From NCBI RefSeq assembly GCF_000372725.1, contig NW_005199305.1:23480-87479 (forward strand): 64,000 bases of DNA. The letters run 5' to 3'. Under the pieces are notes generated by a model. It was not told the DNA's origin, made no database searches, and saw only the letters and a program-made list of their open reading frames with translations. Positions 31,001 to 39,965 of the stretch are shown here, in pieces; position 1 is the first letter of the stretch; every line of letters begins with the position of its first letter. The translations under genes and the position numbers were made by a program. Source of the stretch: Emiliania huxleyi CCMP1516. Taxonomy: Eukaryota; Haptophyta; Isochrysidales; Noelaerhabdaceae.

Positions 31001-31587
31001 CTGCGGGCTGGCCAGTCGACGCGGCGCGCACAGTAAAGGACCTCGCGCAGGCGGGGGACGGGCAGAAGAGCCTCTGCCACCACAGCTTGCGCAAGCGGCC
31101 CACGCTGCCCGAGGCGCTGCTGACGCTCCGGGCGCTGCTGTCTGGCGCGCGGGGCGGGGCGGGGGTGGAAGAAGCTGCGCCGGCCTTTGGAGACGAGGCC
31201 GCTGCAGCAGCCGCCCGCACCACCGGGTACGAGCCTTCGCCGCTCTCGGTGCAGGTGCGCGGCATGCGCACGGGCGGCGACGCGCAGGCGCGCATCCAGG
31301 GCAACATGCTGCTCGCCTTCAACACGCTAATGCCGCGCCTCGACGCCGTCTACGCCTCGCGCTCTGCGGCGGCGCCCGACGGCTTCGAGGAGCGCATCAA
31401 CTACTGGCACCGCGAGTGCGGCTTGCCGACCGAGCTACGGAGCCAGCTGCACTCGCTGCGCATCTGGGCGAACGCGGCGAGGCACCACGACGCGACGAGG
31501 TGGCGGAGGGACGGGCCGCGCAGCGAGGGGGAGGCGTCGCGGCTAGTTGCCGAGGTGACGGAGGCGATCGGGGCGATCGAGGGGTAA
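28012..31587 (+). CDS. Ankyrin, coiled-coil and RLK/Pelle-like protein kinase
   Basis: A single exon of about 1,190 residues; the first ATG is at 28012. Two copies of a unit built from a β-rich segment (LNGQRGEARSFEGGRYAVAL, ESVRVRPGNLSLA) plus four or five ankyrin repeats occupy roughly residues 1-240 and 250-510. An Ala/Glu-rich coiled coil with a Lys run (KKGKKKKKKSGGGK) follows. The kinase domain (about 740-1045) has the glycine loop IGSGGFSHVYEA, the VVKRAKS lysine, HRDVKPDN and ADTGFAKD, so DFG reads DTG. The preceding LTAATDGFAEGKLIGSG is typical of RLK/Pelle kinases. The C-terminal helical tail contains LHSLRIWANAARHHDATRWR. The catalytic Lys, Asp and Asn and the metal-binding Asp are present, so activity is plausible. 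A signalling role is inferred. Confidence 0.92.
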   Translation: MAPGAEDAPLLGQRVVLGGLSARPELNGQRGEARSFEGGRYAVALEGGGESVRVRPGNLSLAAAAEPSGGVAVSDEVVAAAERGEEEAVLAWLDRGGRADATYERGEVSGLTLLIGAAFYGHLRVVELLLQHGAELNLQSSNGYTALMYVSGNGHERLVELLLRHGAEVNLQDSIGSTALMFAALFNRPAVVRRLLRAGADTAARSVTGMTALQTAKEKGNAECVKILTEAAAAAAEGRVGADRASSGAAAAAEDAPLLGQRVVLGGLSSRPELNGQRGVAQSFEGGRYAVALEGGGESVRVRPGNLSLAAAEPVSGGAAAAPDAVVTAAERGEEAAVLAWLEGGGRADATYERDGVSGITLLMTAANYDHERVVELLLQRGAEINLQSTNGFTALMYAADQGHERVVDLLIRRGAEVNLRGSHGDTALMNAADQGHERMVELLIRRGAEINLQNSNGGTALMFAALLNHPAIVLHLLRAGADTTARAENGKTALHAAKEKGCAECVRAIEEHAAAAAAETAAAREAERAAAEAEAARHAEALLAEEEAEKEERAKESKKGKKKKKKSGGGKADNAAPGPSATAALQPPAPPSAPSPPPANAAAIAAADEALQQAVAAGSYERLASALEACSGLASPAVLAAAKRARDKLKEARKRESQRLRKAHGAAMGALKSLDTADSPSALRAGIAAARPHVGALPALAEEVSAAESKLETLSVAAEQAAAEEAVARPVEIALSDLTAATDGFAEGKLIGSGGFSHVYEASADLHLSLAAPPQLRHLPLVVKRAKSGQSGGLSRAELEVKLLKAVSHPHLLPLLGYCLSPDGVCLLSPLMRGGSLEARLRLSDPDRAAQLRRLGMVEPPRPLTWRQRVRVACEATEALVYLHSKGIVHRDVKPDNILLDEKLTAVLADTGFAKDQRPEASVRCRSTALYMSTGYLCPSITKGGEYSSKTDGYAIGITLLVCLTSRSEVQLTDRCEDEFEEDWTDIDAVKLADVAAGWPVDAARTVKDLAQAGDGQKSLCHHSLRKRPTLPEALLTLRALLSGARGGAGVEEAAPAFGDEAAAAAARTTGYEPSPLSVQVRGMRTGGDAQARIQGNMLLAFNTLMPRLDAVYASRSAAAPDGFEERINYWHRECGLPTELRSQLHSLRIWANAARHHDATRWRRDGPRSEGEASRLVAEVTEAIGAIEG

Positions 31588-31958
31588 ATTTGTGTGTACG
31601 AGTGTTCCTCGAGGTCGTATGGATCCTGCTTGTGTCACAGGAGGTCTCAGAATGCCGCAGCACACAGCGGGTAGGGATCTCAACGCCTCGGAGCATGGTC
31701 AGGCCTGTGTGCATCCCACACTGCCACACCACTGCCCGCCCGCCGCTAGACCTTGCGAGGCGCCACGGCCCGTGCCGCAGCGGGGGGCGAGGGAGCCGTC
31801 CCGTGGCCCCCTCCCCCCCCCTTACCCCCCCTTCAACCTTCTCTCCGCACAGAGCACCGGAAGCCGGCGCAGCGGCGCCGCGCTGGTGAAAGCGGCGCGC
31901 CCGCCCCGCTGCCCCGCCGGCGGTGGCCTCGCCCGCCGCGCCTCCGGCTGAGCGCTCC
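31588..31958. other. Intergenic between convergent genes
   Basis: 3' flanks of the kinase gene (+) and the plastid protein gene (-). No gene seen. Confidence 0.6.
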
Positions 31959-33111
31959 TCACTCGCCGTCACCGAGGTTGAACATGCGCTTGAGCCTCTC
32001 CACCTCCTCGTCGCTCCCCATGGTCGGCGGCTCCTCCTCCGCCGGCGATGGCGCCTGCTCGCGCGCTTACCTCGGGTCAACCTCGGGTGAATCTCGGGGC
32101 CAATCTCGGCTCCTCCGCCGGCAGACGCGCGCGCCGGAGGCTCGAGCACCGCCGCGCCGCCGCCCCCGCCCACCGTCGGCGGCGGTGGCGATGATGTTGG
32201 CTCTGGAGGCGGCGGCCCGCCGCCGCCCTCGCCACCGCCGCCGCCGTCGCTTCCGTCCGGCCCACCCCCGTCCCCCATCCGCTTCTTGAGCGACGCCATC
32301 AGGTCGTCATCCTTGAAGACGGAGTTGTCGACGCGGAAGTCCGACTGCAGCTGCTCGAGCCGCTTGTTCTCCTCGTCAATCCGCTCATTCTCCTCCTCCT
32401 GCTCGCGCGACGCCGCGTACATGCAGTACCCGCTCACGCCACCGATCAGCGCGACGCCTGCGCGGGGAGAGAGAGGGGGGCGGGCGAGGCGTCGGGTCCC
32501 ACCCGGCTCCGCGCCTCTCCCCCATCCAAGCGCTGGGAGGCGGAGGCTCGCCGCGCCGCTGCGCCGCAGGTGTGGGTGGGGTGGTAGCTAGGCCGCCGGC
32601 GCGTCCCGCCCCCGCCTCCGGAGCGCGAGCGCTCTTGGTGGCGGAGCCGCCGGGCTCCGAGGGGGGCGGGGCAGCTGCAGGGGGTTGCCTCCAGCGTGGC
32701 GGACTGGCGCGCGCGCGCGCGCGCACGCGCGTGTGCCGCAGGCCGGTGCGGCGGCGGCGCACCCGCAAAGTTTGTCGTCTTCTTGGAGCTCTTTGTGCGG
32801 CTGATGGAGGTGGCGCCGGAGGTGGTCACCGGCGCCGCGACGGCGGGGCCGGGCGCGCGGAGGAGCACCGACGCGGACGCGACCGCGAAGGCGCCGCCCA
32901 CCCGCTTGAGCAGCCCGGGCCTCGCCGGGCTTGTGTGCGGCCGCCGCAGCCGCTGCAGCACACGCCGCAAGCCGCCCTGCGGCTCCGGCGCGGCCGGCCC
33001 GCACGCGGCGCAGACGCACCCGGCGCGCGGGGCGACGCGAGCAGCCGGCAAGACCAGACCCGAGGCGGGCAGAAGAAGGAAGCACAGCGCCACCCGAGCA
33101 GCCGCCCTCAT
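31959..33111 (-). CDS. Putative plastid-targeted membrane protein, multi-exon
   Basis: The start at 33111 gives a signal-peptide-like leader (RVALCFLLLPASGLVLPAA), then an Arg-rich transit region. A second hydrophobic stretch follows (VGGAFAVASASVLLRAPGPA), then SGATSISRTKSSKKTTNFAG. This layout suggests plastid targeting in an alga with complex plastids. After an intron, a membrane segment (ALIGGVSGYCMYA) is followed by a coiled coil (EQEEENERIDEENKRLEQLQ) and KDDDLMASLKKRMGDGGG. A final exon ends EEVERLKRMFNLGDGE with the stop at 31,959. The last intron appears to contain degenerate 10-bp ACCCGAGRTT units, like the arrays at 51,961-52,617. Family not recognised. Confidence 0.65.
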
Positions 33112-33171
33112 CGCACGAGCAACAGGGTGGACAAAGAAATCTCTGCGCTGGTCCTTCGATGTCCGATCCTT

Positions 33172-33690
33172 GTCACGATGCACCCGAAGGGGACCCCAGC
33201 GCCAACACCATCTGTGGAGGTACAAGTGTCCGAAGCGAGAGTGGACCTGAGCAACGACATGACTTGGCGGCAAATGATAGCAGTGGGCGTCAGAAGAGTC
33301 GTCCTTGCGCGAGGAGAGCTCGATAAACTCGAGGGGCCAAAATATGCCGCGAGGAGGGCAGAGTTGCGCCGAAAGGCGGGAGAAGCCGCGAGAGCAAGGA
33401 TCGGCAGGCGGCGGCGGCGTCGCAGGATGAGGCAGACGAGAGCGACGCGACAGAGGAGGAAGCGACAGGAGGGAACGACGAGAGTGGGGCGACCGCGAGG
33501 TGGCATGAAGGTTGCAGCGAGAATCGGCGAGGGACTGCGAAGGGAGATAGAAAGAGGCAGACGCCCAAGGGTTAGGGTGGGCGACGGCTAGCACCACACT
33601 CCTCTCCTTGAAAATCCCTGTGTGGTGGCGGCGTGCGTGCCGTCCTCCCATCCCTCCCTTGGGTTGTCTGTTTTCTTTCTTTCTTTCTTT
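33172..33690 (+). mobile_element. Non-LTR retrotransposon, 5'-truncated copy 2
   Basis: Starts near TCACGATGCACCCGAAGG and matches the last ~400 coding bp plus tail of the element at 5,446-7,050, in opposite orientation. The encoded end has MHPKGTPAPTPSVEVQV and ARGELDKLEGPKYAARRAEL. A small frame change occurs after RRKAGEAARAR. The copy ends in TTTCTTTCTTTCTTTC. It begins ~60 bp from the start codon of the divergent plastid gene. Confidence 0.85.
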
Positions 33691-34087
33691 CCTCCGATCC
33701 CTCCCTCGCGTTGTCGGTTTCTTTCTTTTTCAATCTATCAGAGGTGATGCACGCCCTGCGAGCGGGGCGGGGTGCGCCGGCTGTGCCTCTCTCTGTGTTC
33801 GTGCGTCGCCCAGCCCCCCTGGAGATGCCTGCTTTATTTTTTATTTCCGCGAGACCTTGAGGCCCTGGGCATTCAAACCCAACCCTGATAAGTCTCGGGG
33901 GGTGGGGGGTGGGGGGGGGGGTGGGCAGAGGAGGCTGGAGTGCCGTTTGCAGGGACGGACGGATGACTCCGTGACCATATATAGTGAGTCGATGCGCTCG
34001 CGCCGTTGAAGCGTGCCCAGAAGTCTCGTCGCAAGTCAAGCGCGTCGCGACGGTGTTATCGAGTACATAGCCCACACTGCGGATGTC
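33691..34087. other. No gene seen; G-run at about 33,897-33,925
   Basis: Includes a second TTTC-rich run and a long G-rich tract. It is the 5' flank of the sulfotransferase-like gene. Confidence 0.55.
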
Positions 34088-35134
34088 ATGAGGCCTCCGC
34101 ATCTCCCGTGCTCGGACGCTCGATGCCGTAGAGGCGAGCCGGTGCAGGACGAGGTGGGAGCGGCGTGTGGACTCGCAATCTTCAAGCACATGACCAAGTG
34201 TGGCGGCACAGCACTCGGCAACTGGTTCCATGAGCTCCAGGTCCGTGGCCAGTACGTGTACCACAGCGGGTGGTCACACCTGGATGACAGGATCTGCGTT
34301 CTCGGCCGGAATACACAAGGAGTGGATGGGGCCCATGGCAACCGAACGCGGCGGCGGCCCACGAGCTCTTGTCGGCATGTCATGAGCCAGCACGCGTATA
34401 TCTTGCGCCGATTCGGGTGCCGGTTTGCTGGAAATTGCAGCCAGACCGCCGGCTGGCAACCTCAGTGGGTGGCGCCGCAGCGGACGCCACACCCGCGGTT
34501 TGAGCTATCGCACTTGCCGTGGCGGGCTGTCCTGGAGATCCACGCGCAGGATATGCACCTGTCCTCCATGCTGCGCGCTTTGGCCCCCTCGGTGCGCCGT
34601 TCGGCGACGATGCGCGGGTGTCAAGTGCTGTTCATCGCTGTGTGGCGGTGGCCGCCCCAGCAGTACGTCAGCCTCTACAAGTACAACATGAAGACGAAGC
34701 GGTCCGAGCGTCGGACGTTTGTGCAGTTTGTGCGGGAGGAGGCCAACTACCAGACGCGTGATCTATTGAGGGGCGGCGACGGCGGCGGTGGTGCTGAGCG
34801 GTTGGAGCGCGCTGCATTTCGAACACTCGCCCAGTTCGACCTGCTCGCCCCGTTGGAGCTCATGAGTAACCTCACGCTAGTGGTTTGCAAACGGTTGGGA
34901 CTGCCTAGCTGCCCTAGCCTCAGGACAGCAAACGAGGCGAATGACGCGCAATTCGCGCAGACGATGGCGCGCAAAGCCGCCATCTACAACAACCCGCACC
35001 TTCGGATCGCGGCTCAGCAAGGTAACATGTCCACGGACGCGGCGGGCAAGCTTGTGCCGGATCACGCCCCCATCGACATGAACATCTATCGTTGGATTGC
35101 CAGCCGTCCGATTGAGAGGAGAAGGCAGCAATAG
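34088..35134 (+). CDS. Sulfotransferase-like protein
   Basis: A single exon of 348 residues; the first in-frame ATG is at 34088. The N-terminal IFKHMTKCGGTALGNWF resembles the 5'-phosphosulfate-binding loop of membrane-type sulfotransferases (H-x-P/T-K-x-G-G-T/S). A later region with VLFIAVWRWPPQQYVSLYKY carries the R-x-P-x-x-x-x-S-x-Y layout often seen around the 3'-phosphate-binding serine. No membrane anchor is apparent, so the first exon may be missing or the protein soluble. Enzymes of this type transfer sulfate from PAPS to sugars or proteins; the acceptor is unknown. Divergent sequence keeps confidence moderate. Confidence 0.6.
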   Translation: MRPPHLPCSDARCRRGEPVQDEVGAACGLAIFKHMTKCGGTALGNWFHELQVRGQYVYHSGWSHLDDRICVLGRNTQGVDGAHGNRTRRRPTSSCRHVMSQHAYILRRFGCRFAGNCSQTAGWQPQWVAPQRTPHPRFELSHLPWRAVLEIHAQDMHLSSMLRALAPSVRRSATMRGCQVLFIAVWRWPPQQYVSLYKYNMKTKRSERRTFVQFVREEANYQTRDLLRGGDGGGGAERLERAAFRTLAQFDLLAPLELMSNLTLVVCKRLGLPSCPSLRTANEANDAQFAQTMARKAAIYNNPHLRIAAQQGNMSTDAAGKLVPDHAPIDMNIYRWIASRPIERRRQQ

Positions 35135-35763
35135 TGTCCTCGGGCATTGATCGGGCTATATTCGGGGTCTTCGAGCGTTCTGCTTCTGGCGCAAGCTGAG
35201 AGAAGAGCTCGAGGAGAAGAGGGTGGATGCGTGCGCGCGTGTCTGCCACACTCTTGCTCATCTCGCAGATACTAAATATTTCGCTGGTAGATGTCCGGAC
35301 TGCGGTATTGCCATGGAGTGCGCGAGCGGGTTTTCTTGCTTCGCTCGCTGAAACGTGACACGCGCGCGCGACGGAGCATGACGCGGATGAGCGATGGGAC
35401 CTCTCCGGTCCGCGGTCCGCCGGCGCGCGGCGGTGGGAGCAGGAGCGAGTTCGGTGCCTGTGGAGTCGGGGCGGGTGGCTCGGGCGAACTGCGGGCGGCT
35501 CGGCTGGCGGGGCACGCCCTGCGCTCCCGCGAGGTGGTGTGCCGGATGGGGGAGCGAGAGCTCTAACGTTTCCGCTACCTACGCTGAGAGCAGAGGGGCT
35601 CAGGCGGGGGCGTTCCGTTTTCACCTCCGGGTGTCTCTCTCTACTTGCTGCAGCAACTGATGTGCGGCACGAGACGTAAATCCCACCTAGCCATGTGTGT
35701 TGCGCGGGCCGTGGGTGGAGGTTAGGTAGTAGGTAGAGGAAGGTGGGGAAGGAACAGTATCTC
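35135..35763. other. Intergenic, no supported gene
   Basis: Short frames on both strands only. Confidence 0.5.
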
Positions 35764-35935
35764 GTCTGTCGCCGTCCCAAACTGTCACTCCCCTTTCTCC
35801 CGGCCGGGGTGGGGCGCGCGCGGGGGCGGCGGGTGTGTGGGATGTCTGTGGGCCCGAGAGCGATATGCCATGTCCGCCTTGCGTTTGTTTCATTACAACG
35901 AAGGCTAAGCTCAAAAAAAGAAAGGAATTTCCCGC
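35764..35935 (+). promoter_or_regulatory. Shared 5' module, copy 3 (diverged; upstream of RNASEH2B)
   Basis: Shares the order of blocks seen at 27,826 and 61,128: a CGTCCCAA start, a G-rich GGCGCGCGCGGGGGCGGCGGG stretch, then TTTGTTTCATTACAACGAAGG and CTCAAAAAAAGAAAG. It ends 22 bp before the ATG. Identity is lower, around 60% by eye. Confidence 0.5.
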
Positions 35936-35957
35936 GCGAACCTCAGCCAAACGACGC

Positions 35958-37197
35958 ATGCCGACGCGCCTGCTCGTTGCGCATGGCGAGGGCGAGCTCA
36001 TCTTCTTCGTCGCACGCCACCCTCGCACGTCAGACCCGATGATGCTCGGCCGGCGCGCCGACTCTGCGATCCTCGAAGTCCACCGGCACGTGCCTCCAAA
36101 GGCGGCAAAGGCGTCGTGGCTGGTGGCGGGGCTGGAGCAGGTCGTGCAGGACGGCGCGCTGTACTTGGCCACGCCGATCGACCCCCTCCTCCTCCTCCTC
36201 CCGCTGCTCGAGCGCGCGCGCGGCGGCGCCAGCAGCCTCAAGCGCGAGTCCAGCGCCGGCCTGTACAAGCCGCTCTCCGAGGCGTTTGGCGGCGACGAGG
36301 CGGGGCTCGAGCAGCATCTCACGCGCCTGAGCGGTCTCAGCGAGCGGCTTCGCGCCATCTGCGACGTCAACGACAAGTATGGCGAGCCGATGGTACGGCT
36401 GAGCGACCCGCTCGTGCTCGGCTGGCTGCGGCGCAAGGCGGAGGCGGTTGCGGCGCACCTGCGTGCGCACGCGGCGGAGCAGCAGGCGGCGGGCGCGACC
36501 GCCGGCGCGGCGGGCCGCGCGATGACGCAGTTCGATTGCGAGGGCGACGAGGCGGGGGCGCCCGCCGCCGCTGCGCACGACGCGGCCCTCGCGACGGCGT
36601 GCCACCTTGTGGGTGAGTATCTGCCCGACGGCTGGGCGGCGCGGCTGTGCGCGTCGCTCGACGTGCCAGAGGCGGCCGAGGCGGCCGCTGCCGAGGAGAC
36701 CGCGCCGCCGCCCGCGGTGAGCGGCCGCCCTCGCCCTCCCCGCCTCCCCCGCCGCCCCCGTAGCCACACCTCGCCTCCACCTGGACCTGCCTTGCTCTCG
36801 GCCTTGCGGCCTGTCGGTCGAGCTCTCTGGCGCGACTCCTCCTCCGTCCAGTGCCGCCTGTGGGGCCCACGCACCTCGGCCCCACAACCTCGCCGCCACC
36901 ACCTCGGCCCGCCCCCTCCAAGAGAGTGTCCGCGCGCCCCCGGAGGAGCTTGGCACGGGGCCGGAGGGTGGGGAAGAGGAGGTTGGGGGGGTGGGTGGGG
37001 GGGGGGGTCATGCCTGAGGCGCCGCGGTGGCGCACTCGCCACAGGCGAGCCATTCGTCCTCGTCCGAGTCCTTCGCGCCGGCTGCCAAGGAGGAGCGGCG
37101 GCCAGACAAGCCGGCCGCTGCCAAGAAGCCGAAAGTGGCCGAGCCGCTCAAGAAGGGCCAAAAGACTATGGGTGCCTTCTTCATGAAGAAGGGCTGA
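35958..37197 (+). CDS. RNASEH2B: Ribonuclease H2 subunit B, two exons
   Basis: RNase H2 removes ribonucleotides from DNA; subunit B is a non-catalytic subunit that links the complex to PCNA. Exon 1 (35,958-36,716) has the β-barrel signature GELIFFVARHPRTSD and WLVAGLEQVVQDGALYLATP followed by IDPLLLLLPLL. Helical VRLSDPLVLGWLRRKAEAVA and LVGEYLPDGWAARLCASLD follow. Intron 36,717-37,044 is GTGAGC...ACAG and joins PPPA to ASHSSSSE in frame. Exon 2 is Lys-rich and ends KKGQKTMGAFFMKKG, a PCNA-interacting PIP box (Q-x-x-M-x-x-F-F) at the extreme C-terminus, as in the animal protein. The catalytic subunit is not in this window. Confidence 0.9.
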
Positions 37198-37968
37198 GCG
37201 CGGGGCCGGACCGACGCGCAGCGCATCGCGGCCGCGACCGCCCCGCCCCGCACGCTTGTGCAATGTGCGCGGCGCTGCAGTCTTTCCTACCGTATTTCCA
37301 TATCGTACCCGGTTTGCCAGGGGCAGGGCAACCGCCAGGTGACTACGCGGGGTTGTAACGTTGTATAGCCCCGCAAGCTGGGGATGTATGTCTCGTTGTC
37401 TCGTGTTGAGCTGTCCTCACAAAAGCGGTAAACTAATGCGCGTCGACGCGCGCCGGCCGCCGCCCCGCCGGGTACGGGGAGGGGGTAGCCACGGCCTGGG
37501 AGGTGGGAGCTGGGAGGTGGGAGAGTGGGTGTGGCCGCCCCACCGGCACCAACTTGATTCCCGGATGCGCGTCTCCCCCTCCCCCTATGTGCCGCCACCC
37601 CCCTCCAATCCGTAATTCCATAAAATCGCGCGAAAAGCGCCCTAATCGAGCTGGAGAGTGGCCCCCAGCCGCATGGGAGCGTGCCCTAGCTAGCAGGAGG
37701 CGTTAGACGTACTTTTCGGCGTGAACTAAGGCCTTCGGCGACGTCCGTTCCCTTGGACACGTCGACACATGGCACCGACGCAGCTCAGCATTGTGCTGGA
37801 GCGCATGCTCAACGAACTCGGGATAGCCGACCTCAGTACGTTCGAGGCTGTGCTCATGCACGATACAGGCCTTGTTTTGAGCACCAGCGGGCCCCATGCG
37901 ACATTCTTTTCTGCTGACAGAAGTGCACCCTACCAAACCGTGTCCCAATCCTTCCCTCTTGCGCGTGC
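37198..37968. other. Intergenic; possible small frame at 37,769-37,960
   Basis: The flank has an ATG at 37,769 followed by QLSIVLERMLNELGIADLST, which could be a short exon or remnant. It continues out of frame into the NHL-BTB gene. A C-rich stretch lies near 37,570-37,610. Confidence 0.4.
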
Positions 37969-39648
37969 ATGGCGTCCGCCGCCCGCAAGCGCGCCCGCAC
38001 CGGCGGCGGCGGCGGCGAGGAGGACGAGGAGCCCGTGCCGGTCGCGGATGGCTTCGAGGCGCCCCTCTTTGGTGCGCGCGTCGTCGGCCAATTCGCCATG
38101 CTGACGCTTGAGGGCGAGGACGGCCCTCTATCGCTCTGTCAGGATGGCGTCGCGAGCGACCACGCAGGCGCCTGGTACGTCGCGACCGAAGACTCGCTGC
38201 TGCACGTCTCGGCGGCCGGGCGCGTGCGCCGCGTAGCAGCCTTGCCGGCAAGTGAGGCCTACACCGCTGCGGCCAGCCCAGACGGGAGTGCGCTGTTTGT
38301 GGCGGACTACAGCAACCACAAGATCCGGCGGGTTGAGGTGGCGACGGGCGAGGTGACGACGATCGCGGGCAGCGGCGAGCACGGCGACGAGGATGGCGTG
38401 GGCGAAGCGGCGGAGTTCTGCTGCCCAGCTGGCATCGCCCTCAGCCCAGACAGGAGCGCGCTGTTTGTGGCTGACCAAGGTGGCGACAAGATCCGGCGGG
38501 TCGAGGTGGCGACGGGCGCTGTGACCACCATCGCAGGCAGCGGCGAGGGTGGCGACGCGGACGGCGAGGGCGAAGCGGAGGAGTTCTGCGGCCCACGCGG
38601 CCTTGCCATCAGCCCAGATGGCGGCGCGCTATTTGTGGTGGACCAAGGCAGCCACAAGATCCGGCGGGTGGAGGTGGCGACTGGCGAGGTGACGACGATC
38701 GCGGGCAGTGGCACCAGGGGCAGCACTGATGGCGTGGGCGACGCGGCGCAGTTCTACAACCCATGTGGCATCGCCATCCGCCCAGACGCCGGCGCGCTGT
38801 TTGTGGCGGACTTCGGCAACCACAAGATCCGGCGGGTTGAGGTGGCGACGGGAGAGGTGACGACGATCGCGGGCAGCGGCACAGAGGGCAGCACTGATGG
38901 CGTGGGCGAAGCTTCGGAGTTCAGCTACCCAACTGAAGTCGCCATCAGCGCCGACGGCAGCACGCTGTTGGTCAGTTCGATAGTTGGCCTCCATCAGGTC
39001 TGCGTGGCGGCGCCTCCTCCGCCTCCCTCCTTTGCCCCGATCGTCGTTCCGCCCTCCACCTTCTCCGCCGACATGGCGAAGACGTGGGGCGACGCCACCC
39101 TCCCGCAGGGCATGGTCACTTTCCTGGTCGGCGACGACGAGGAACGCATCGAGCACGTGAGCAAGAACAACCTCTGCGCCCGGTCCGTTGTCTTTCGGAC
39201 CATGTTTGGCATCGGCATGAAGGAGCGCGACGCCGCCGAGGTCACGGTGTCCCACACCGACCTCGCCAGCTTTACTGCCCTCGTCCGCTACCTCCTCACC
39301 GACAACTTCGACCTCGGCGAGGAGGAGGGCGGCAGGGCGCAGCGCGCGCTCGACCTGCGGGAGCTGGCGCAGATGTACCAGGTGCCGCGCCTCGAGCTGC
39401 TCTGCGCGCAGGCGCTGCAGGAGAGCGTCGCGCCGGCGACCGCCGTGCCGCTGCTCGAGGCGGCGCACGCGACGGGCGACGGGCGGCTCCTCGCGCAGTG
39501 CCGCCGCTTCGTGGCCGACCACGCCGCCGAGGTGCGGGCGAGCGGCGGCGTGGAGCAGCTGCGCGACCTTGGCGTGGCCAAGGGGCTGCTCGGCGACGCG
39601 CTCGACCAGGTGGCGGAGCTGAAGGGGGCGATGCGAGCTCTGCGCTGA
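37969..39648 (+). CDS. NHL-repeat BTB/BACK protein, copy 1
   Basis: A single exon of 559 residues. After an Arg/Gly/Glu-rich start, residues 60-340 form a β-propeller of about four clear NHL repeats with the unit ALFVADYSNHKIRRVEVATG and TTIAGSG. A Pro-rich linker (PPPPPSFAPIVVPPSTFSAD) leads to a BTB domain (about 385-480: MVTFLVGDDEERIEHVSK, RTMFGIGMKERDAAEV). A BACK-like helical region follows (LRELAQMYQVPRLELLCAQA, CRRFVADHAAEVRASGG). BTB proteins often act as Cullin-3 substrate adaptors, with the propeller binding substrate; that role is inferred. A near-identical paralogue lies at 57,232, and a BTB fragment at 10,809. Confidence 0.9.
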   Translation: MASAARKRARTGGGGGEEDEEPVPVADGFEAPLFGARVVGQFAMLTLEGEDGPLSLCQDGVASDHAGAWYVATEDSLLHVSAAGRVRRVAALPASEAYTAAASPDGSALFVADYSNHKIRRVEVATGEVTTIAGSGEHGDEDGVGEAAEFCCPAGIALSPDRSALFVADQGGDKIRRVEVATGAVTTIAGSGEGGDADGEGEAEEFCGPRGLAISPDGGALFVVDQGSHKIRRVEVATGEVTTIAGSGTRGSTDGVGDAAQFYNPCGIAIRPDAGALFVADFGNHKIRRVEVATGEVTTIAGSGTEGSTDGVGEASEFSYPTEVAISADGSTLLVSSIVGLHQVCVAAPPPPPSFAPIVVPPSTFSADMAKTWGDATLPQGMVTFLVGDDEERIEHVSKNNLCARSVVFRTMFGIGMKERDAAEVTVSHTDLASFTALVRYLLTDNFDLGEEEGGRAQRALDLRELAQMYQVPRLELLCAQALQESVAPATAVPLLEAAHATGDGRLLAQCRRFVADHAAEVRASGGVEQLRDLGVAKGLLGDALDQVAELKGAMRALR

Positions 39649-39965
39649 TGTTGCAACAAGGCACGACAGGGCCCGTGTCTCGTCGCTGTACGTTTTGCCT
39701 TTCGTGCGCGTTTTCTGATTTCTCTGCTCGTGGTCTTGCTCGCTGTTGTTCTCGCCGTATACTTCTTTCCCGCATTGTCTCGAGCTCCTTTCGCTAATTG
39801 GTTGGGTGCGACACGTGTACTGCTCTCGCGCATCGCGGCGGCTTTACACCATACTCTACCACATCGCGTCAAAATGTAACAAATAATGCGTTTGACCGCA
39901 CGAGTGTACTAACCAACGCGCGTGGAACCCCGGCGCCGCAAGCTGCAAACCCCCTCACTGTCTCC
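39649..39965. other. Intergenic between convergent genes
   Basis: No gene seen. 3' flanks of NHL-BTB 1 (+) and ANK-3 (-). Confidence 0.6.

Noticed and set aside
37769-38104. Alternative start of the NHL-BTB 1 gene
   Set aside because: The frame from 37,769 enters the NHL-BTB gene out of phase and copy 2 has no counterpart. The ATG at 37,969 matches the paralogue's start.
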